64,000 nucleotides of DNA from Nodosilinea nodulosa PCC 7104. Its GTDB lineage: Bacteria > Cyanobacteriota > Cyanobacteriia > Phormidesmidales > Phormidesmidaceae. The position numbers and the translations under genes are program-made. A model generated the notes under the pieces. That model saw only the letters and a list, made by a program, of their open reading frames with translations. It was not told where the DNA came from and ran no database searches. The stretch spans positions 3,716,507 to 3,780,506 of the forward strand of contig NZ_JH976537.1 of NCBI RefSeq assembly GCF_000309385.1. The letters run 5' to 3'. Shown piece after piece: positions 1 to 8,300 of this stretch (the first letter of the stretch is position 1; each line of letters starts with the position of its first letter).

Positions 1-1
1 C

Positions 2-919
2 CAGGCACTCGATGCGCTGGTGATGGCCCCGGTGCGAGCGGCACTGGGCAGTACTACAACGGTGTTTCTCTCCCCTGACGGTGCCCTCAGCCTGATTCCC
101 TTTGAAGCCCTGGTGGATGAATCTAACCAGTACCTGGTTGAGACCTACCAGTTCCGCTACCTCACCTCGGGACGTGACCTGATGCGGATAGCCAATACGG
201 CGGCCAGCGACAACCTGGCGGTGCTGATGGGCAACCCCACCTATGGAGTTGCCGGAGCCCTAGTGGCCCAGGCCGATACCGATGACGACCCCACCCGCGC
301 CATTGATTTTGAGAACCGTATTTTTCCGGCGCTACCGGGCACTCAGGTAGAGGTAGAGCTGATTGCACCCCTACTCCCCAGCCCCTTAGTTTATACCCAA
401 ACCAATGCCACCGAAGCGGCCATCAAGCAGCAGGCTGAGCCCAGCATCTTGCACATCGCCACCCATGGCTTCTTTGAACCTACCGAGGACGCTGCTAATC
501 CGCTGCTGCAATCGGGGCTAATTTTGGCCGGGGCTGCTGATGGTCAGAGTGGGCCTGACCAAGACGGCATTCTCACCGCCCTGGAGGTGACGGGGTTGAA
601 CCTGCGAGGGACTCAACTGGTGGTGCTCTCAGCCTGCCAGACCGGGCTGGGAGCACTCTCGACGGGGGAGGGGCTGTACGGCTTGCGGCGGGCTTTGGTG
701 CTGGCCGGTGCTCAGAGCCAGGTGATCAGCCTGTGGAAGGTGAGCGATGACGCGACCCAAAAGCTGATGGTGGCGTACTACCAGATATTACTCTCGGACA
801 CCCCCCGTGATGTCGCGTTGAGGGAAACCCAGTTGGCGTTTTTACATAGTGAAGACTACAGTCATCCCTACTACTGGGCGGCCTTCATTGGCTCCGGCGA
901 CTGGCGGCCTTTGGAGTAA
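2..919 (+). CDS. CHAT-domain protease, C-terminal part (5' end outside window)
   Basis: The reading frame is open to the window edge, so this is the end of a longer gene; cyanobacterial relatives usually carry TPR repeats upstream of the protease. CHAT domains are caspase-like cysteine peptidases (clan CD). Numbering from the ATG at base 20, the His of the HATHG motif is about residue 149 and the Cys of SACQTG is about residue 206. They are spaced as expected for the catalytic dyad, and the LWKVSD block downstream is also typical. The substrate cannot be inferred. It ends 26 bp before the convergent end of an XRE/zinc-ribbon gene. Confidence 0.9.
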   Translation, partial: QALDALVMAPVRAALGSTTTVFLSPDGALSLIPFEALVDESNQYLVETYQFRYLTSGRDLMRIANTAASDNLAVLMGNPTYGVAGALVAQADTDDDPTRAIDFENRIFPALPGTQVEVELIAPLLPSPLVYTQTNATEAAIKQQAEPSILHIATHGFFEPTEDAANPLLQSGLILAGAADGQSGPDQDGILTALEVTGLNLRGTQLVVLSACQTGLGALSTGEGLYGLRRALVLAGAQSQVISLWKVSDDATQKLMVAYYQILLSDTPRDVALRETQLAFLHSEDYSHPYYWAAFIGSGDWRPLE

Positions 920-945
920 AAGGCGCTCGACAGTGCAACCCATGA

Positions 946-1401
946 TTAGTGTCCACAATATCCTTTCCCACACTCCGGACAAAACTTTGCCCGGAGCAGC
1001 ACCAGCTCACCACAAGCACAAGTACTCACCAGCCCCTCCCCGCACCGCAGACAGAACTTCGCATCAGCAAACCCCCATCGACTATCGGGTGAAGTGCCTG
1101 GCACCCAGCACCGGAGACAGATCTTGTTTGACTGTGACATTTCGATCGCAGTCCCCGAACCAGCAGCCCGGAGATACTCAACCGGCACCTGAAGCGCCGT
1201 GGCGATCCGAGCCAGCACCAAGCCTTTCAGCTTCTGTCCCTTTACCTGACCGCTCTCCAGTCGAAGGATCGTAGTGAGATGCACCTGGGCGCGGCGGGCA
1301 AGCTCAGTCTTGTTCATGCGCCTGGCCTCCCGCACTCGCGCCATATACTCACCGAGTGGTTCCCCCTGGGGGCTGATATCGAGAGGCGATGATGCTGCCA
1401 T
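946..1401 (-). CDS. XRE-family HTH protein with C-terminal zinc-ribbon cysteine pairs
   Basis: This 151-residue protein has an N-terminal helix-turn-helix of the Cro/C1 type (about residues 17-78, with TELARRAQVHLTTILRLESG as the core). Cysteine pairs follow at about 95/98, 117/120, 128/130 and 141/144, suggesting two zinc-ribbon knuckles. The likely role is a DNA-binding regulator whose tail binds zinc or a partner. It faces the CHAT gene tail to tail, and its upstream region is interrupted by the left end of an IS3-family element about 70 bp away. The target is unknown. Confidence 0.75.
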   Translation of the reverse strand: MAASSPLDISPQGEPLGEYMARVREARRMNKTELARRAQVHLTTILRLESGQVKGQKLKGLVLARIATALQVPVEYLRAAGSGTAIEMSQSNKICLRCWVPGTSPDSRWGFADAKFCLRCGEGLVSTCACGELVLLRAKFCPECGKGYCGH

Positions 1402-1533
1402 GGCGGTGGGAGAGTTAGAACGCCAGGCGCGGAGTAATTCCGCTTTCTACTCCGCTCTACATACCCACTGTGACAACAATAGATGAGACAGCTTAGCCAG
1501 TCCCAATTAGAGTAGAAGGAACGGTTATCCCGC

Positions 1534-1977
1534 ATGTCAGACTCTATGCAATCGCAGCTCTTGAATCCTGAAAACAATGGGAAAGCCGCCCGTCTAGATC
1601 CCGAAGTTCTAGAAAAACCTGTCCGCCGTCAATTCACCGCCGCTTATAAGCTCGAGATGGTACAAGCTGCAGATCGGTGCACTGAGCTGGGTCAAATCGG
1701 GGCCTTACTGCGACGAGAAGGGCTGTACTCATCGCAGTTGAGTACCTGGCGCAACCAGCGACAACAGGGGCAACTGCAAGCGCTGGCCGATAATAAGCGG
1801 GGCTGCAAAGCCACAATTCCGCATCCGGTTCAACAAGAGCTGGCGCAATTGCGCCGAGAGAATCAACAGCTGCGCCACAAAATGCAGCAGGCCGAACTGA
1901 TCATCGATATCCAAAAAAAAGCTTCGCAGTTAATGGGGATCTCTCTGAGTCCTATCCATTGCGACGAGCCCGACTGA
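1534..1977 (+). CDS. IS3-family transposase OrfA
   Basis: The 147-residue protein has an N-terminal helix-turn-helix (FTAAYKLEMVQAADRC and following, about residues 35-85). A leucine-zipper-like stretch near residues 105-130 is typical of IS3 OrfA proteins, which bind the element ends and dimerise. It overlaps orfB by 19 bp and carries the A-rich slippage site at its 3' end, so translation can continue into orfB to make the OrfAB transposase. Confidence 0.85.
   Translation: MSDSMQSQLLNPENNGKAARLDPEVLEKPVRRQFTAAYKLEMVQAADRCTELGQIGALLRREGLYSSQLSTWRNQRQQGQLQALADNKRGCKATIPHPVQQELAQLRRENQQLRHKMQQAELIIDIQKKASQLMGISLSPIHCDEPD
1914..1920 (+). promoter_or_regulatory. Programmed -1 frameshift heptamer A AAA AAA in IS3 orfA
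   Basis: Eight consecutive A residues (1913-1920) lie so that orfA reads CAA AAA AAA GCT. A -1 slip gives AAA AAA AGC TTC. That frame stays open from here through the orfB start at 1959, so a fused OrfAB protein is possible. This is the standard way IS3 elements make active transposase. Confidence 0.8.
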
Positions 1978-2987
1978 ACCGTGCTGCTGAGACCCTGGCG
2001 CTCGACGTGGGCGTTGCCCCGGCTTGCCTGGCGTTAGGCGTCAGTCGAGCCACCCTGTATCGTCAGCGTAGCCCGTCCACGCCGTCTGCCCCTAAGGTTC
2101 GACCTAAACCGCAGCGCTCCCTGTCTGTGGCAGAACAGCAGCAGGTGTTAGCCTGGCTCAATTCAGAACGATTTATGGATTGTTCGGTGGCTGAGGTCTA
2201 CGCCACGCTCTTGGATGAAGGCATCTACCTCTGTTCGATACGGACCATGTATCGACTGTTGGCCGCTGATGGCGAGACCCAAGACCGGCGTCAGCAACGC
2301 CAGCATCCCACGTATACCAAGCCAGAACTGTTGGCCACCGCGCCCAATCAACTCTGGTCTTGGGACATCACAAAGCTCCGTAGCCACCAAAAATGGACGT
2401 ACTTTCAGCTCTATGTGATTCTCGATGTCTTCAGTCGCTATGTCGTCGGCTGGATGGTGGCGCATCGCGAATCGGGCGCGTTGGCCGAGCGCTTGATTCG
2501 ACTCACCTGTCAGAAGCAGGCCATTGAGCCGGGGCAGTTGACGCTCCATGCTGACCGGGGTACGTCAATGACCTCGAAGACGGTCGCGTTCCTGCTCTCT
2601 GATCTGGGCGTGACCAAGAGCCATAGCCGTCCCCAGGTGTCCAATGACAATCCGTTTTCGGAGGCGCAATTCAAAACCTTGAAATATCAGCCCACGTTTC
2701 CCACACAGTTTGGCTGTATCGAAGATGCCAGGGCCTTTTGCCAACACTTCTTTGCCTGGTATAACCAAGTCCATCATCATGGGGGCATTGGTCTATTGAC
2801 CCCTGAGGTGATGCATTCAGGCCAAGCTGACGTCGTCACTCAGCAACGACAAGCCGTTTTAAACACGGCTTATCTCGCCCATCCTGAGCGCTTTGTCCAT
2901 CATCCGCCCACTCCACCCGTGGTGCCCAATGCCGTTTGGATCAATCCACCGATAGCAGCTCCTAACAGCCAGGCGGTTCCACACTAA
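1959..2987 (+). CDS. IS3-family transposase OrfB, rve/DDE integrase core
   Basis: The 342-residue product has an HTH_21-like segment, then an rve catalytic core. The acidic triad is visible as WDIT (first Asp), LHADRGT (second Asp) and NPFSEAQFKTLK (Glu). The annotated start is TTG, consistent with synthesis mainly by frameshift from orfA. There are no internal stops and the triad is intact, so the element may still be mobile. Confidence 0.88.
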   Translation: MRRARLNRAAETLALDVGVAPACLALGVSRATLYRQRSPSTPSAPKVRPKPQRSLSVAEQQQVLAWLNSERFMDCSVAEVYATLLDEGIYLCSIRTMYRLLAADGETQDRRQQRQHPTYTKPELLATAPNQLWSWDITKLRSHQKWTYFQLYVILDVFSRYVVGWMVAHRESGALAERLIRLTCQKQAIEPGQLTLHADRGTSMTSKTVAFLLSDLGVTKSHSRPQVSNDNPFSEAQFKTLKYQPTFPTQFGCIEDARAFCQHFFAWYNQVHHHGGIGLLTPEVMHSGQADVVTQQRQAVLNTAYLAHPERFVHHPPTPPVVPNAVWINPPIAAPNSQAVPH

Positions 2988-3066
2988 TTTGTTTTTAGTT
3001 TCTGTCTCATTTTTGTTGACACATTCCGCATACGGCATAGTGATGCCGCTAGCAATAGGGATGTAT

Positions 3067-3981
3067 ATGGCCACACTTCACACCTTGGCGCGGGTCGCCA
3101 GTGAGCTGCTCGACAGCCCCGATCTCTCCCCAAGGACTAAAAAGCTCTACGAAGGAATCCTTACTGGGTTTGTCGCCCAGTGCGGCAGCACCTGGGTGGA
3201 GCAGGCGAGCCGCCAGCAGGTTGAGGCGTACTTGAGGGGCCTCAACCACCTAAGCTTTCGCACCCACCAACTGCACCAGACCGTTATTCACCGGCTGTTT
3301 CGCTTTGCCATGGAGAGACAATACACGGACAGAAACCCGGTAGCACTTATCAAGCGCCGCAAGCCGGATCCGGCTAAGGACGAGCACAAAAGCGACGAGG
3401 CTGTGAAATACCTAACCCAGGAGCAGCTCCGCACCCTGATGCGTGCTGCAAGCACCAATCCTCGACTCAATGCGCTCCTGTGGCTTCTTTATGAAAGTGG
3501 TGCTCGAATTGCGGAAATTCTGGCGTTAAAGCTCAAAGACATAGACCTGGTGGAGCGCCAATTTCAGGTCATCGGCAAGGGCAACAAAAAACGGCTGTGC
3601 TTCTTTGGGGAACTGGCAGCCGGTGCGCTCAAAGACTATATCGAGCAGCACCGCCAGAGCCCCTACCCTGCGCTATTCACCGAACGACTTACGCGATCAT
3701 GCCAGGTGCGTCCCCTTTCCTACGCCATGGCGTACCGAGACTTAAGAGAGGCGATCGACCAGTACAAGTCACTCACAGGCACCCGATTCCACGACCTACG
3801 CCACACCTTTGCCACCGAGCGAGCCCAGATTGTCCCACTGGAAGTCTTACGGGCACTGCTCGGCCACGAGAAGATTCAGACGACGCTCCTGTACCAAAAA
3901 ATCACTTCGCGGGTGGCCAGAGAAAGCGCCCAGGAGGCGCTCGACCACCTAGCGAAATCATGGAGCGGTAACGCCGCCTAA
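3067..3981 (+). CDS. Tyrosine recombinase (phage-integrase / XerC-D type)
   Basis: The product is about 304 residues with an N-terminal SAM-like core-binding domain (about 1-100) and a C-terminal catalytic domain. The catalytic set is complete: Arg in ESGARIAEIL (about 147), His and Arg in HDLRH (about 242 and 245), His in LLGHE (about 267) and nucleophile Tyr in LLYQKI (about 276). I chose the ATG at 3067 because AGGG lies six bases before it; ATG 3061 is also possible. The IS3 element ends only 43 bp upstream and may have replaced its promoter. The host element is unknown. Confidence 0.85.
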   Translation: MATLHTLARVASELLDSPDLSPRTKKLYEGILTGFVAQCGSTWVEQASRQQVEAYLRGLNHLSFRTHQLHQTVIHRLFRFAMERQYTDRNPVALIKRRKPDPAKDEHKSDEAVKYLTQEQLRTLMRAASTNPRLNALLWLLYESGARIAEILALKLKDIDLVERQFQVIGKGNKKRLCFFGELAAGALKDYIEQHRQSPYPALFTERLTRSCQVRPLSYAMAYRDLREAIDQYKSLTGTRFHDLRHTFATERAQIVPLEVLRALLGHEKIQTTLLYQKITSRVARESAQEALDHLAKSWSGNAA

Positions 3982-4759
3982 TGTTGCGTTGTTAGGGCCG
4001 CCTGCAGGACGTTCAAGACTATGGCCAATAGTCTACAAAGTAGAAAGTAGGTAAGTCCGGTGTCTGCCATTAACAGTTACCGTTGACCTTTAGCACCAAC
4101 GTCACCTTTGGCGGTTGCGTCGACCACCAAGAGGGAATCGCCGACGACGAGACACATGCTTTCTTGACCTGCCTTATGGACGAGAGATGGGGAATACTGT
4201 GCGGCCACGTCACCTACGAGATGATGGAGAGCTACTAGACGGCGGTCGCCCCCTGGCCTTATCTGCTGCACCTCCAAAAGCGCAGAAGCACCGTTCATCA
4301 AAGAACTCAACACCTACAAAGTAAACTCCCAAACCAAAAAGAGGCATCACTACGGCTGGATAGAAGAATTCATTTATGCGTTTCTAGCCATTGCGACTGG
4401 AAACGCTTGTATATGGAATTAGGGGCCTATGCTCAGCAGCGATATACGGTCGGAGAAGAAGAAAGGATATATCTTGCTGGATAAGCGAAGACTGGGCAAG
4501 GGTAGATTATGAGTAACGATAGTCTTGTGTATTCCAGTCCCTAAAATCATTTTATATCTAGGATCCTATAAGGGCATTACTACTTCGATAGAGAGCTTTA
4601 AGTTCGTCACTATTGAAATAATTTTCAAGATGTATCATGATTACCATTCCTCTATCCTACAGTGCTGCTTCACGGCCAAATTCTGTATGAGACCTATGCC
4701 ACTTTATGATCAACAAAATATTGAGTGAATTTAATTACGATATTCTTTGGCTTGAACAC
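3982..4759. other. Gene-poor stretch with decayed cassette-like remnants
   Basis: No intact gene is visible. Right after the recombinase stop is a CGCCTAAT...GTTGTTAGGGC segment resembling one end of an integron attC site. A broken dihydrofolate-reductase-like fragment follows (separate entry). The remainder, about 4240-4759, becomes A+T-rich toward the immunity gene, and I see no convincing coding signal in it. Confidence 0.5.
4074..4238 (+). pseudogene. Relic of a RibD-C / dihydrofolate-reductase-family protein
   Basis: One frame reads like the N-terminus of the RibD_C/DHFR-like family: LTFSTNVTFGGCVDH, then EGIADDETHAFL, then GHVTYEMMESY. Family members typically read STNVSLDGCVDH and GRVTYEMMESYW. 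The start codon is missing, an in-frame stop (TAG, 4236-4238) stands where the conserved Trp (TGG) is expected, and the rest of the domain is not recognisable. It is therefore a dead fragment of about 55 codons. Confidence 0.6.
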
Positions 4760-5359
4760 TTAGAAGGCTATAAAACGTACTAAGAGCAAGCAGTAATGAA
4801 AATCTTGAAGAACTTTCCATGCTACTTCATACTCACCTGAGTCAACTTTGCAGCATAACCTATTTCCAATGAAAGCATTCTTTTTAATTCCATAAGGTTC
4901 GGTCAAATCATCGCTTCCATTTGAGGCGGCGTGAATAAGGTTCAATCGCTTATTTTCTGTATTAAATCTTCCAAGTGAGAACCACCCTTCACTTTGATCA
5001 ACTTCGGCGTTTAGAAATTCTTGTGATGGCGCTAGGTCTAAGCTGTAAACACCAAGAAAGAGTATTTTTCTGTTATACAGTAAAGGTACCCATCTACTGG
5101 AGGGGACATCCTCATCTGCTCCAATTACAAGTCCCCAAGAGCTATCAATATCTAATGGTGAGACTGTATCTTCCGTTTGACAAGCCACGTCGTAATCAGT
5201 TTGTGAATATCGGCCCGTAGCCGCTATCAATTCACTCCTTGCTTGTGCACTAGATCGAGCATCGCCTCCCTTCCAAAGTCTTAGTGCTTCATCAGGCAGA
5301 ATCAATAATGGCCCACCGTCATTGACAAACCGCATGTATTGATAAAGCCAAAAGTCCAT
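4760..5359 (-). CDS. Imm21-type immunity protein for the adjacent RHS toxin
   Basis: The 199-residue protein shows the pattern I associate with the Imm21 family: an opening F-x-N-DGGPLLILP-x-E-L-W-GG block, then DYDVACQ, then a region ending RWVPLLYNRKILFL. Imm21 proteins neutralise nuclease-type tips of polymorphic toxins. The gene starts 21 bp after the RHS gene in the same direction, the usual toxin-immunity order. It should act in the cytosol, as no signal peptide is visible. The family call is from memory of the motif pattern. Confidence 0.65.
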   Translation of the reverse strand: MDFWLYQYMRFVNDGGPLLILPDEALRLWKGGDARSSAQARSELIAATGRYSQTDYDVACQTEDTVSPLDIDSSWGLVIGADEDVPSSRWVPLLYNRKILFLGVYSLDLAPSQEFLNAEVDQSEGWFSLGRFNTENKRLNLIHAASNGSDDLTEPYGIKKNAFIGNRLCCKVDSGEYEVAWKVLQDFHYCLLLVRFIAF

Positions 5360-5380
5360 AACAAGTCTTCCTTTGAAGTT

Positions 5381-8300
5381 TCAAATAACTTCGCAGATTT
5401 TAGGATTCTGTGCACAACGAGCTTGCTGCATTATCTGCTCAACTTCATCAAATATGTTATCTGATGAAAGAATACATCCTAATATGCCGAACAATCCAGA
5501 TCCACGCTTTATGATCTGGCGAACATACCCTCCTTGAATACGGCTACAGTTCAAACATTGAGGGTACAATCTTTGAGGTCCATGTCTGGCTGGATCGTAA
5601 ACTTGACTGGGAGGCTGATGATCGGGAATGAAGCTCCCTTGCTTGGTTCCTGGAGTTTTAGACCCGCAAGTATGACAACCTGATTTTCGTCCAATTTCAT
5701 TAATTTGGCGTCGCTGTTCAGTCGTAAAATCCCTTGAAGTATCAGGGGCTGGAATAGAATCCTGTGCAAAAGTGCCTGGCTTGAGATATTTGTTTGGATC
5801 CCTTGGTTCATCTCCGAGATCATCAAAGAAACTAATTGGATTAGCATCTACATAAGAATATAAGTTCTTACTTCCTTCATATCCCAGTGGATCACGGCTT
5901 AACCACCGTTTTACCTCTGTCTCATACCATCGCTGCCCGCAAAGCATAATCTGTTGGTCAGTGTAACAGCCAAACTGTCCAACAAATTTAAAGGGGTTGC
6001 CTATGCTTTCTGTTTCCTTTGTAATTTTCCCGTACGCCTCATACTGATAAGCTGCAACAACTTTTCCTCGTCGGTCAGTCACCATCGCAGATTCTGCGCG
6101 TGGTCCACTCCCTACCCAGTAGCTCTGCTTCTCAGGCAAGTGTCTTAAAGAAACAAGCCCATTGGCACCCCAGGTGTAAATACGTTGAGGCACTCCTTCC
6201 TTGGTTACTTCACCAAGCAGAAGATCACCGAAAAATACAAAGAAGCGTTTCTGATTTCCCTCCTCCCGCGAAATCCGTAAGCCGTCCTCGTTATAGCCAT
6301 ACCGGATAACCTGGTTCTCAATGGTTCGCTGTATCAGCTTGCTTTTGGAATCCCAAACAAACTGTTCGTCTTGCAGTTGGGTCAGGTTGCCATCAGCATC
6401 ATAGGCAACTGTTGCACCAGCCAGGTTAGAGATTTTGTTAGCAGCGTCGTAGACGGCAAAGGGTTGCCCATCAAGTGTTGTCAGGTTTCCAGCGAGATCA
6501 TACCCGTAGCTACGGGTTCCTGCTGGTCCCTCTTCACGCGTCACTCGGTAAAGTTCATCGTATTGATAGCGAATCGAGGAAGAACCCGGTGATTGCACCT
6601 CAGTGATTTTTCCGGTTTTGTCTCGCTGCATTGAGAATGAGAGGGGCTGAGCTGCTTCACCTCCAGGAAGTTGATGAATAATGGAACTTAGCCAGCTACG
6701 TTGTGGATCATATGTATAAGTTGTGACCGTCTTGTTCTGGTTTTTCTGCTCGCTCAATCTTTTTTTACTGTCATACTTGAAGCGAGTAGATTCGTTAAAA
6801 TTGTTAGTGACCCTGGTAAGCCTTCCTGCTCCGTCGTACTGATAGAGCCAGGAAGCCGCAATCGCATTTCCACTTTTCCAGATGAGTTCCTGGAGTAAGC
6901 CATCTGGGAAGTATTTTGCCTCCAGTACCTGGGGAATTGTCAAACCAGATGTTGTGTAATCGTAGGTAAGAGAGGTAATACGACGGGACGCGTCATAGCC
7001 GTAGCGTGTAGTGCCAGTTAGATCTGTAACTGACTCAACTAACCCGTCAGCCGCATATCTGAACGTTGTGGTCCCTTCAGGACGATTGATAGTTTTCACT
7101 TGCCCCAAAGCATCATACGTATACGCCGTCACCTGCCCTCGGCTATTGGTGACAGAACGAATACGTCCTGCCTTATCGTAGGCATAGGTTTCTTCAGAGC
7201 CGTCTGGGTAAATCATTCGAGCAAGTTCACGGGCTGAACCAAAGCCATAGCGTGTCTCGTTACCTCTCGCATCGATAAATTTGGTTACATCGTCATCGCT
7301 ATCTCGAAGGAACGAGAGTGACCATCCCAGCGGTCCTGAGATCCGTTTCAATCCTCCACATGCCTTACAGAACTCATAGGCATAGCGAGTCCCCAGCTCA
7401 TCAATAGTTTGATCAAGGTCTTGCCCCTGATAAAGCCGTTGATAGGAACTTCCATCTCCAAAAGTACGCGCTATTTCTCGGTGAAGTGCATCAATTTTGG
7501 AGGATACGGTTGGGCTTTCAGTGGTATCTCTCCAGATGAGGAGGTCGCCAAGCTTTGAATAACTGTCAAACAACGTGGCCTTACCACTGCCATCGGTTAC
7601 TCGTCGTGGTAACCCAAGGAATGTTCCTCGTTCGTTATAGTCAATCCGTGTTACTCCTTGAGCTGAACCGTTTGGTGGACGAACTTCTGTTACTTGCCCA
7701 AACTTGTTATAGGTAAATTGCCACGACGCACCAGAGCCATCGGTGATCTTGGTAGGGTTATGAGGAAAAGCGGCATTTTCGTAGGCGTATTGAAAAAGGA
7801 TCCCACGATTGTCTTCAATCCGAAGCGGATTAACTCCTTGGTATGTAAACCGTTGGAATGCGCCTCCTTGCGATACTTCAGTAATTAGCCCGAGGTCGTT
7901 GTAGGTAAAGATGGTTGTTGTGGCACCATCTGAAATACGGGTTGGATTATGTTTATTGTCGTACTCAAGGGTGAAGACTGATGGTTCTCCTGCTCCTGCG
8001 AAAGAAGGAGTGATGATTCGTCCTACATCTCCCTTTGCTGTGAAGTCAAAGAAAGTAGTTCCTCCTTTCGCGTTCGTTTGAATAGTTCGACGGGCATAGC
8101 CGTCAGAAGCAGTTTGGTTGTACCTAAGCCCCGTTGTCTTCGTTCGAGTTGTAATGTTTGCTAAGGGAACGTCGATATCAAGGTTATTAGACCGACCTAT
8201 GTCATAGGAGAATGACAAGGTTGAATCGGGGTTTTCATCCTCAACGATCGCGGTTAATAAGCCGCGAGCATCATAGGAAAATCCAATCACGCTTGCCCGA

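Larger units (their letters stand above)
1469..3023 (+). mobile_element. IS3-family insertion sequence, apparently intact
   Basis: The element is about 1.55 kb with imperfect terminal inverted repeats. The left end starts TGTGACAACAATAGATGAG (1469-1491). The right end (3002-3023) read in reverse starts TGTGTCAACAAAAATGAG. Both carry the TG...CA termini normal for IS3 elements. Inside are orfA and orfB in overlapping -1 related frames. No direct target duplication is visible: flanks are CCCAC on the left and TTCCG on the right. The insertion may therefore be old, or the ends may lie a few bases off. Confidence 0.8.

Noticed and set aside
3067-3981. Recombinase as an integron integrase (IntI)
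   Set aside because: I see no IntI-specific extra segment; the protein reads as an ordinary XerC/D-like recombinase.
4525-4728. 67-codon plus-strand frame in the A+T-rich gap
   Set aside because: Random-looking composition, no start context, no motif.
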